A DNA stretch of 33,473 nucleotides. Origin: Planctomycetota bacterium. Lineage in GTDB: Bacteria; Planctomycetota; Phycisphaerae; UBA1845. Position numbers and translations under genes: made by a program. Each line of letters starts with the position of its first letter. Position 1 is the stretch's first letter. Location of the stretch: the NCBI GenBank assembly GCA_016860685.1, contig BOJX01000029.1, positions 1-33,473 on the forward strand, in the 5' to 3' direction. The notes beneath the pieces were generated by a model that was given only the letters and a program-made list of their open reading frames with translations, was not told the origin of the DNA and made no database searches. This document shows positions 26,201-32,717 of the stretch, piece after piece.

Positions 26201-26323
26201 CAACGTGACGGCTTCCGCCAGCGCCTGCGAAGCCGTCTTGTCCTGGGCCTGCGCCGCGCCGGTCCCGATCAGAACCGCCGCGCACATGACCCGTCCCGCC
26301 CAGCGTGCAACCTGTGTTCGCAA
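23270..26323 (-). CDS. Secretin with long TPR/coiled N-terminal part
   Basis: Secretins form gated outer-membrane rings for type II secretion or type IV pili. From the TTG start used here the protein has about 1017 residues: a signal peptide (1-25, ending AQA), TPR-like helical repeats (30-200 and 330-375: LYMQALSHIPGHPEAT, YESAIRVLEQILVIDP), a charged coiled coil in between, an N-domain with LDFDAVPFREAMERFADAYQVNIEV (about 450), and further N-modules. The secretin domain (about 680-1010) includes LLTAPKLVLTNGQ, TRQVLNTTVNVPDGGTLLIGG and GVPVLSKIPLLKRLY. TTG at 26323 has AGGAG 8 nt upstream; an ATG at 26386 would give a long N-region. No other secretion or pilus gene is nearby. Confidence 0.9.
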   Translation of the reverse strand: MRTQVARWAGRVMCAAVLIGTGAAQAQDKTASQALAEAVTLFDQGHYVQAKEILLGIDPNQLTDEERARRQEYLTQSDVAATMSERALRDIEDAETAAKENDHARATELLQRVLENKYAHKEVKAAAESRLRELNAASQPGEEATSAPAMPAAQDIEQAASLTRQGDEQVATGNYDEAEKLYMQALSHIPGHPEATAGLVRIDQHRQNVSGDRAMSLPDQIRRDAQINWQRTEFLYAELKAQINRLVASEAFEEARQVFARARQVVESGRQFAEPLSLYETLRADVEALERLINDREREFHWREVERIRREVEEQRNLRQREQESKRRATVDSLFAQARAHVKDGDYESAIRVLEQILVIDPRNQGAEWALEEYKDHWAARRTRQSRYKLGEADREILIDVEDSKIPINWQQELNYPKNWLEVISRPERQKGSTGPLDAMLLGKLDRTMVPLDFDAVPFREAMERFADAYQVNIEVNWKDVQAAGIDPATPITLKMPQEVTLKKALSMTLNQVEGVGADLGYVVQDGVLTVATQHWLDHENVYQVAYPIEDLLSDIPQFGQAPTVGYIDSNGLNVDQLRQDQKVWWGGAPTGDAPLPDDAREVRVLELINLIQDQIAPESWRERNGSIGTITEFNGQLVVTQNSAAQERVSNLLDKLREQRSVQVAVEARFLTVQSNFLEEFGIDLDLVLNAGNAGFDFIRNQDGAIASDPALGSRLLLPRQFSRYGFLPNVPGGGNPMANTSGDPEQPFTNPALVPARSGGGLVGGKNMTPVPSESGLLDITNPTSLASAIPGTFAGRDIQGLSIFGSFLDNIQVDFLIRATQANARTSLLTAPKLVLTNGQRSWVAVVTSHAFVSQLQPVVAGGAAAQAPQTQTVNEGAVLDVQATVSADRRYVTMTLRPGVGRLNALETFQFAGANLESGAGFVQLPSVTRQVLNTTVNVPDGGTLLIGGQKLATEIEVDAGVPVLSKIPLLKRLYSSRSMVKDEQVLLILIKPKIIIPSEQEQLAFPLPGGRG

Positions 26324-26336
26324 AGGAGTAGCTCCT
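26324..26336 (-). promoter_or_regulatory. Shine-Dalgarno of the secretin gene within a small inverted repeat
   Basis: On the minus strand AAGGAG (26337-26332) is 8 nt from the TTG at 26323 and is complementary to CTCCTT next to that start codon. The two can fold into a 6-bp stem with a 2-nt gap, so access to the ribosome-binding site might be reduced by folding. This supports the TTG start but also raises a possible translational control. The role is inferred. Confidence 0.4.
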
Positions 26337-26386
26337 TCTCCTACGAGGTCCACGAGCCGGCCGCCTTTATCACGCGAAGCCTTCAT

Positions 26387-26801
26387 ACCCGTTTCGCTCC
26401 GCTCCCGGGACGCCCGATGCATCACCCGGCGCCCACGCGACCTGCCCTTCTTGGGTCCATCTCGTCGGAATCGATGAATGACGACATCTTCGGCCACCAG
26501 CCGATCGGACCCCTGCCGCGGCGGAGTTTAGAAGCATGTCGGGAACGTTGCAAGACTGTCGAAACGTGTCACGCGGGTTCGGGGATCCCCCTCTGCTTTC
26601 CTCGACCCCGGACGCCGGGCAGCATCTGAACAACTTCCAGCTCCGGACTTCCCGGAAACCGCAAAACGTCCGCCCTCGAAACCCGTCTGATTCCGGGTCG
26701 CATCCCGGTGCCGCGCAGATCGGACGCGATATGATAAAGAGACAAATGACGGCAGCCCGAGAGAGATAAGACACCCAACCCTGCCGCCTAGGGAGTACCT
26801 T
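26387..26801. other. Divergent intergenic region with possible promoters
   Basis: The region upstream of the secretin and of the Ig-repeat/thioredoxin gene contains no gene that I can support. TATGATAAAG at 26730-26739 resembles a -10 box for the plus-strand gene, but no good -35 is placed at 17 bp, so the promoter call is weak. GGGAG at 26791-26795 is 6 nt from the ATG at 26802. Promoters for the secretin must also be here. Confidence 0.35.
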
Positions 26802-28703
26802 ATGAATCCTCAGATGTTCCGGCACGGGGTTTTATTCGCCGTGGCAACACTCCTCTTCGCGGCTGCGGTTGCGGTTTCCGCGGAGGATCCACCGCCGACC
26901 CCGAATCCCGAACCTCCGAAACCTGTTGTAACCCTCATCGAGGGGCAGGTGCTCAACTACATCGGCGGAGGGGAACAAGGCGTCAAGGTGACGTTGTACA
27001 CATCCGCTTCCGACGGCAATCCGGGAGAGCTGCTCGGCTCGGCGGTCACCGACGGCTTGGGAGATTTTCGCATCACGGCCGAGAAGGGCCGGACCTGCGA
27101 TGCCCTGATCCGGTTCGAAAAGACAGGATTCAGCGTGATCGAGAAACCCGTCAAGTTGGTCGCCGGAGAGCCCCCGCCTTTTGTCGACGCGGAGCTGGCC
27201 GGTGACTACGTGGTCACCGGCGCCGTTTTGGATGCGCGGACCGAGGAACCCGTGCTCGCAGCGAGCGTCGTACTTAAGACCAGCTTCCGGGAGTGGACCG
27301 CGACGACCGCCGAGGGCGGGAAGTTCCGCGTCGAGGGTCTTTACCCCGGAAGCGTCACCCTGATTGTTCAGGCGACCGGTTTCGGACGGCATTCCGAGGA
27401 GCTGGCGGTCGAGGCGGACGGCAATGACGTCCGGATTCTGCTCAAACCTGAGCGGATTGCACGCCTTCGGGTGGTGGACGGCGCGGGCAAGGCGGTCGCC
27501 GGGGCGGTGATCGAATGTTACGACCGTGACCGGGACGATTTCCGCAATGCGGCGACGGACGCAGAAGGGTCGGCGGTCCTGAAAGGAATACATTTCGACT
27601 CGACAGGTTACACCCTGCGGCTGTCGCATCCCGATTTCATCAGCGATCAGGATTTCTCGCGGCGGATCGACTTCCCGGGGGATCGGACGGAGTCGGTTCA
27701 CGAGTTGCGGCTGACGCGCGGCGCGAGGATCATCGGCGAAGTCCTCCACGCCTCAAAGCGCACGCCGCTTTCGGACGCGCGGATCATTGCAGGGGCGCGG
27801 ATCGACGACTTCGCCCCGCAGGCCTACTCCGATGTCGAAGGCCGCTTCATCCTTCGCGGCATCCCGGAGGGCAAGTGCGTCGTCACCGTGTACCGCTCGG
27901 GCTTCGCCCCGGAGATGGCGGAGGTGGAAGCGCTCGCGGGACAAGAGAAGTCGCTGACCCTCAAACTCTCCGAAGGCCGCGAGGTGCGCGGCGCCGTGCT
28001 CGACGCCGCCGACAAACCGGCTCCCCAGGTCTTCGTCTCGACGCTTAACTGGCGCGGGAAAGACACGCTCGCGTTGCGGGCCGTCACCGACGATCAGGGG
28101 CGCTTCGTCATCCACGACGCCCCGCTCGACGCCTTCGACGTTACGGCCGTCTCGCGCGAGGGCGGCGAGGGGACGGCGAAGGTCTCCGCGGAGAAATCCG
28201 AAGTCGTGATCACGCTCGGCGCGGCGCCGGCGCGACCGGGAGCCGGTCGCTCAAAAAGCCCCGCACAGGGATCGGACGCGCCCGACCTCACGCTGGTCAC
28301 GCTGGAGGGTAAGACGCTTCGACTTTCCGACCTGAAAGGAAAGGTCGTTTTCCTCGACTTCTGGGCGACGTGGTGCGGACCCTGCGTGGCGGAGGTTCCG
28401 AACGTGACGGCGGCGTTCGAGGCGTTCAAAACACGCGAGGACTTCGTGCTGATCAGCGTCAGTCTTGACCGCGACGAAGCCGCGCTGAAGAAGTTCATCG
28501 CGGATCGCCGGATGACGTGGCATCATGTCTTCGGAGAAGGCGCCGGGGCGAATTCCGCCGCGGACGCTTTCGGTGTGATCGGCATCCCCGCAACCTTCCT
28601 GATAGATCGGAGGGGACGGATCGCGGAGGTCGATCTTCGTGGCCCGCAGATCAAGGATCGCATTGCGGAAGTGCTGGCCTCCGGGACCGGCGACGGGCGG
28701 TAA
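26802..28703 (+). CDS. Exported Ig-like repeat protein ending in a TlpA/ResA-type thioredoxin domain
   Basis: A signal peptide (about 1-27, ending AVSA) precedes about five CarboxypepD_reg-like beta-sandwich modules (roughly 40-110, 120-205, 210-295, 300-380 and 385-465), each with the EGxFRVxGLxPG or DGQFVI-type strand-turn. The last module is joined by a Gly/Pro/Ser linker to a thioredoxin-like domain (about 490-630) with LSDLKGKVVFLDFWATWCGPC, giving the redox-active WCGPC, and the conserved cis-proline in GIPATFLID. TlpA/ResA domains reduce disulfides outside the cytoplasm, so this is likely a periplasmic or surface oxidoreductase at the tip of an Ig stalk. No CcdA or cytochrome c maturation gene is near. 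Substrates are unknown. Confidence 0.9.
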   Translation: MNPQMFRHGVLFAVATLLFAAAVAVSAEDPPPTPNPEPPKPVVTLIEGQVLNYIGGGEQGVKVTLYTSASDGNPGELLGSAVTDGLGDFRITAEKGRTCDALIRFEKTGFSVIEKPVKLVAGEPPPFVDAELAGDYVVTGAVLDARTEEPVLAASVVLKTSFREWTATTAEGGKFRVEGLYPGSVTLIVQATGFGRHSEELAVEADGNDVRILLKPERIARLRVVDGAGKAVAGAVIECYDRDRDDFRNAATDAEGSAVLKGIHFDSTGYTLRLSHPDFISDQDFSRRIDFPGDRTESVHELRLTRGARIIGEVLHASKRTPLSDARIIAGARIDDFAPQAYSDVEGRFILRGIPEGKCVVTVYRSGFAPEMAEVEALAGQEKSLTLKLSEGREVRGAVLDAADKPAPQVFVSTLNWRGKDTLALRAVTDDQGRFVIHDAPLDAFDVTAVSREGGEGTAKVSAEKSEVVITLGAAPARPGAGRSKSPAQGSDAPDLTLVTLEGKTLRLSDLKGKVVFLDFWATWCGPCVAEVPNVTAAFEAFKTREDFVLISVSLDRDEAALKKFIADRRMTWHHVFGEGAGANSAADAFGVIGIPATFLIDRRGRIAEVDLRGPQIKDRIAEVLASGTGDGR

Positions 28704-28770
28704 GCGGGACCGGCCCGGGAGCCTCGCTGCCGCTACCGCAGGGGTGCGTCGCCTGTCACGGCCGAGTACG

Positions 28771-28786
28771 ATTCCGGCGCCGGAAT
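28771..28786. other. Perfect 16-bp palindrome
   Basis: ATTCCGGCGCCGGAAT is fully self-complementary and lies between the thioredoxin fusion (stop 28703) and the RidA-like gene (start about 28856). It could be an operator for the RidA-like gene. With no loop and no T-run, it is a poor terminator. No direct evidence for a function is visible. Confidence 0.3.
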
Positions 28787-28855
28787 AAGCGGAACGAAGC
28801 CGTCCCCTCGATCGTCGGGAGAGGCGGTAAGCTCGGAAACATGCGGGAGGTGATG

Positions 28856-29341
28856 ATGATGGTGGAGCAGGATCGGCGGACATTTGTGCGCGGACTGGCC
28901 GGGGCGGGCGCGGGATTGGCGCTGACGGGGACGGCGTCGGCCCAGGAATCACCGGGCGGCGCCGCAATCGGAAAGCCGCGCTTTGTGGAAGGCAGCCCGT
29001 ATCCGACCTTCTCACGGGCGGCGGTCTGGGCGGGCGTGGCGCACGTCGCCGGCGTCGTCGGACAGAAGCCTGGATCGACGGACCTCGTTGCGGCGGATTT
29101 TGAACCCCAGGCGCGTCAGACGCTCGAGAACCTCAAGGCCTCGGTCGAAGCCTCGGGCTCCACGCTCGACCGGGTGTTGAAAGTGACTGTGTTTCTCACC
29201 GACGCCGCGGACTTCGCCACGTTCAACCGGGTGTACGTCCAGTTCTTCCCGAGCAGCCCGCCAGCGCGTTCGACCGTCGTGGTCAAGGAACTGGTCGTGC
29301 CGGGCGCCAAGCTGGAGGTGGATTGCTGGGCCGCGGTGTAA
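28856..29341 (+). CDS. Tat-exported RidA/YjgF family protein
   Basis: RidA proteins are trimers that deaminate reactive enamine/imine intermediates. The first ~33 residues form a twin-arginine signal peptide (QDRRTFVRGLAGAGAG, then a hydrophobic core ending TASA), after which the RidA fold starts. The family features are NLKASVEASGSTLDRVLKVTVFLTD and the active-site Arg in PPARSTVVV near the end. The start is set by the near-perfect anti-Shine-Dalgarno match GGGAGGTGAT (28845-28854) before a run of three ATG codons (28853, 28856, 28859); 28856 and 28859 are best placed. Most RidA proteins are cytoplasmic, so export is unusual. It converges with the LptD-like gene across 154 bp containing a palindromic repeat. 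Confidence 0.9.
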   Translation: MMVEQDRRTFVRGLAGAGAGLALTGTASAQESPGGAAIGKPRFVEGSPYPTFSRAAVWAGVAHVAGVVGQKPGSTDLVAADFEPQARQTLENLKASVEASGSTLDRVLKVTVFLTDAADFATFNRVYVQFFPSSPPARSTVVVKELVVPGAKLEVDCWAAV

Positions 29342-29413
29342 CGCTCGTTCGCGGACGACACGGACGGCACGTACGGCGCGACCGAACTGAGATTCGAGTC
29401 TGCATCCTGCGCT

Positions 29414-29436
29414 CGGATCGCGAACCTCCGGTCCGC
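29414..29436. repeat. Palindromic repeat at a convergent gene junction (copy B)
   Basis: CGGATCGCGAACCTCCGGTC plus CGC matches the reverse complement of 7529-7551 in 22 of 23 positions, and the arms GCG-ACC and GGT-CGC form a hairpin around a 3-nt loop. It lies in the 154-bp gap between the convergent RidA-like (stop 29341) and LptD-like (stop 29496) genes. It may be a bidirectional terminator or REP-like element. Confidence 0.6.
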
Positions 29437-29495
29437 ACACGGGGGATCGACGCGGGTGCTCCAATGTAATTGCACGGCGACGACCGCCGCCCGCG

Positions 29496-32400
29496 CTACC
29501 GGTTCTGAATCTTCATCGACTCCACCAGCCCGGTGAACCGACGCGGTCCGATCGCGGCGCCCGGGAACCCTTGCGGAACCAGACTCATCGAGACGCCCAC
29601 GTCGTCCTCCGCCTCATCCACGTTGAACGCAAGAATCACGTCCCACCGCGGATACCGGCGCAGCAGACCGACCGTCAGGTCCAGCGTCTTGCCCCGGTCC
29701 AGGTCGAACTCCTCGCGGAGCGCGAGCGTGTATTTCTCGTTCAGTTCGTAGTTGGCCCCGAAACCGATAAGGTTGGATTCCGTCTCTTCGATGAAGCGGT
29801 ACGCCAGAAGGTACGTCAGCCGCGGCGTCCGCTCAACGACCAGCGACACGTTGTACGCGTCGATCTCGCCGTCATTCATGTCGTAGTTGATGTCGTTCAC
29901 CAGCGCAGTCGCGTCGTTGATGCGCCAGATGAGCGAGTGATTCACATAATTGCGTGAAACCGAGTTCTCCGGACGCGCGAACGACGCGAACCCGTAAGTG
30001 AACTCATCCGACTCCGCATCGTTGAACGCTCCGACGTCCACGTCCCACGTGACCACGTCCACCGTGCGCCGCGCGTCCGGCGGACCGCGCCGCGTCTGCC
30101 ACCGCTGCCGCACACCGAAGCTCACGCCGTCCACTTCGTCGATGCCTTCGACATCCTCGTCAAAGGGATACAATCCGTCGGAATCCAGGTTCGTGTGACT
30201 GCCCCAGACCACAAAGTCCGGCTTGATGATGTGCCGCACGCCGTCCACGTCCCACATCGCGCTTCGCATTTCCTCATCCACGCGCCAAAAGTACATGCTC
30301 CCGCGGACGCCGTATGCGCCGAACACGCGCCCGTCGCCTCCGAGTTCCGGCGTGTCGTCCCACGCCCCGGCGCGCCCGCTGACGAAGGGCACGATGCGCA
30401 TCGGCCCGATGTCCAGCGGCGCGTCCAGCTCCTGCCGCGTCTCCGTCCGCGCCGTGGTTCCGGACGAGTCCACGTGCCCCCGTCCGAATTGCAGAAAGTC
30501 CCGCAGCGTTGTCTCCGCCGCACGATAGCGCACAAACCCGGCGCGAGTCTCGCTGAACCACGTCAGACGTTCCGCCACCGGTTCGCCGACAAGGCGGAAC
30601 GAGAAATCCGGAAGACGCTCCGTCTGCGTCGTGAAGTCCAGAATGCGGTACTGAAGATGCGCAGTGAACGCCCAATGATCCACCTGTTTCTTGAGGTAGA
30701 TCAGCGACTCCTGTTCCTTCTCGATGTCGAATTCCTTCTCAAAGTACTCCTCCAGAAAATTCCGGTCGGAAATGTACGACAGCTCGAAGGTCAACTGCCA
30801 GTCATCCTGAAGATACTGGCGATGACGCATCAGGAACCGCCCGCGCAGATCGTTCTCCGGTTCGATATTCTTGCGCCCCGTTCCGAGGTTGTCCTCCCCC
30901 TCGTCGTGAATGACGTAGCTCCGCAACTCGCCGAAGGAGTCGTCCCGCCGGTAGTCGAGGTCCACGCCGACGGCGGGGCCGCGGTCGGAGAAATAATCCA
31001 GCTTCAGCGTCCCGTCGAACCCCTCCGGCGGCTCCGCGCCCAGCACGTTGAACAACCGCCACTCCGTCTGAAGCTCCGCCCCGAAGCTGCGGCTGTATCC
31101 GACGCTCACCCCCCGGATCGACGTCTCGCCTTCGTCGATTTCGCCGCGGATCACCGGCCAGTAAAGCACGGGCAGCCCTGCGATGTTCAGCGTGGCGTCA
31201 CGCAGTTGAAAGGTTCCGGTCCGCGGGACCGTGCGCCGGCCGTAGAAATCCGTCTGCGTGCGATCCACCAGCTCGACCTTCCGGGCGCCGACGTGATAGT
31301 GCGGGGCGTGAAACTCGCTGGTCGTGATCATCGCGTCGGTCGCCTCGAGCTGACGTGCCGACAACTGCCGCACCTCCGCCGCGCGGATGAACAACGGCAC
31401 GTTCCGCTCCGGAAGGTCCACGCGCACCACCGCGTCAAGAATCAACGCCCGATCATGCTCGAAGTCGTAATACAGACGCGACGCCCGGATGCTGTTCCGC
31501 ACCGTCGTGAGCACCACATCCCCCTCGAGGTAGACCCCGTCGACGCGCGTGCCGCCGACGCCTAGCTCCGCGAAGCCCTCCGGTCGCACCGCCAGAGCGT
31601 CCATCGGAATCGTGCCGGAATCCGCGTCTCCGGTTTCGTCACCGACCTCGGCGGGCGGCCGTGTCGTATCCGGCCCGACGTCACGTTCAAGCGGCAGGAA
31701 GATCACCGCGCCTTCCGCCCGGATCTCGACAAACCGGTCGGATCCCGGTTTCCCCCGGAAGATCGCCACGTCGCCCACCGCCGTCACCAGCCGCCGACCG
31801 TCCACCACGTCCGAGGACAGGCTGCGCGACCGGTACGACACGAACGACGGAATCTCCGTCTGATCCGCAGATTTCTCCGTCGGCGGGCGGAAGACCTGGA
31901 TCGACGACACCGGACCCGCGTCCGCCGCAGCGCTGCCGCGCAACGCCTCGCGCACCGCAGCGCCCTCCTGATAGACCCGCGTCTCCTCCGTCGAGTCGCT
32001 TGCCTGGTAGTCGTGATGCACGTACACCCGGCCGCGCGTAGCGACCGTCGCGAAAAGCACCGGTCCGGTCCAGATCGTTCCCGCCGGCTCGCGCATCGTC
32101 GCATCATCGCGCAGGTAGATCTCGATCCGGTCGTGCGGCGGGTCCGCCCCGGGCACGGCGGAAATCCAGAGCACGGCCTCCCGGCTGGACAGGACTTCGC
32201 CGTCAGGGTCGCCGATGCGGATCCGCGACTCGCCGATGACGTGAACGACGTCCGCCCCGTCGGGGGATTTGAAAAGGAACGCCAGCGTCCCGCTGACGTG
32301 GATGTCCTCGTCGCGGACGGCCGTCGGAAGGCGCGGCGTCTCGACCTCGTCGCCCAGCGGAACGCGGGATTGCCCGGTCGCCGCGGCGGCGGGGACGAGC

Positions 32401-32534
32401 AGCACCGCGCCCAGGCATGCCCGGGAAAAAAAACTCCAGCGGCGACTGCGATCTTCCACTCCGCAGACCCTCGCGCTCGGGAACCAGTTTCCGCGCCCGC
32501 TGACTCTCAGGGACGCCGCGAGTATATGAATCAC
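29496..32534 (-). CDS. lptD: LptD-like LPS-assembly outer membrane protein
   Basis: LptD with LptE inserts LPS into the outer leaflet. The 1012-aa product has a signal peptide region (up to about residue 55, ending ATGQS) and an OstA-like beta-jellyroll part (about 75-430: VYLEGDVVLTTVRNSIRASRLYYDFEHDRALILDAVV). The typical LptD entry to the barrel follows, reading RDATLNIAGLPVLYWPVIRG, and then a long beta-strand-rich C-terminal barrel (about 440-1005). The length exceeds E. coli LptD (784 aa), mainly through the N-terminal part. The lptE gene and other lpt genes are not in the window. Homology is clear in the central and C-terminal parts; substrate is inferred from the family and the HldE-like gene. 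Confidence 0.85.
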   Translation of the reverse strand: MIHILAASLRVSGRGNWFPSARVCGVEDRSRRWSFFSRACLGAVLLVPAAAATGQSRVPLGDEVETPRLPTAVRDEDIHVSGTLAFLFKSPDGADVVHVIGESRIRIGDPDGEVLSSREAVLWISAVPGADPPHDRIEIYLRDDATMREPAGTIWTGPVLFATVATRGRVYVHHDYQASDSTEETRVYQEGAAVREALRGSAAADAGPVSSIQVFRPPTEKSADQTEIPSFVSYRSRSLSSDVVDGRRLVTAVGDVAIFRGKPGSDRFVEIRAEGAVIFLPLERDVGPDTTRPPAEVGDETGDADSGTIPMDALAVRPEGFAELGVGGTRVDGVYLEGDVVLTTVRNSIRASRLYYDFEHDRALILDAVVRVDLPERNVPLFIRAAEVRQLSARQLEATDAMITTSEFHAPHYHVGARKVELVDRTQTDFYGRRTVPRTGTFQLRDATLNIAGLPVLYWPVIRGEIDEGETSIRGVSVGYSRSFGAELQTEWRLFNVLGAEPPEGFDGTLKLDYFSDRGPAVGVDLDYRRDDSFGELRSYVIHDEGEDNLGTGRKNIEPENDLRGRFLMRHRQYLQDDWQLTFELSYISDRNFLEEYFEKEFDIEKEQESLIYLKKQVDHWAFTAHLQYRILDFTTQTERLPDFSFRLVGEPVAERLTWFSETRAGFVRYRAAETTLRDFLQFGRGHVDSSGTTARTETRQELDAPLDIGPMRIVPFVSGRAGAWDDTPELGGDGRVFGAYGVRGSMYFWRVDEEMRSAMWDVDGVRHIIKPDFVVWGSHTNLDSDGLYPFDEDVEGIDEVDGVSFGVRQRWQTRRGPPDARRTVDVVTWDVDVGAFNDAESDEFTYGFASFARPENSVSRNYVNHSLIWRINDATALVNDINYDMNDGEIDAYNVSLVVERTPRLTYLLAYRFIEETESNLIGFGANYELNEKYTLALREEFDLDRGKTLDLTVGLLRRYPRWDVILAFNVDEAEDDVGVSMSLVPQGFPGAAIGPRRFTGLVESMKIQNR

Positions 32535-32621
32535 GCAAGGAGTGTCAAAACGACGGTGGGTGCTCCGCCGAGCAACGTCTCCGGCTCGTCCGATTCTTCC
32601 GTCAACTCTGTTTCCCGCCAG

Positions 32622-32668
32622 AAAAAAAGAAGCCCAGCCGCCGGGTCATCCCTGCGCGACCGGGCTTC
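32622..32668 (-). terminator. Intrinsic terminator of the gene at 32718-33473
   Basis: Read on the minus strand, GAAGCCCGGTCGC (32668-32656) pairs with GCGGCTGGGCTTC (32641-32629) in a 13-bp stem with two G-T pairs and a 14-nt loop. Seven T residues follow at 32628-32622. It begins 50 bp after the stop at 32718 and isolates that gene from lptD downstream. Confidence 0.9.
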
Positions 32669-32717
32669 AGGTCTTCAGTAACGCCGGCGCGATCATGCGC
32701 CGTTCAACTCCCGAGCA

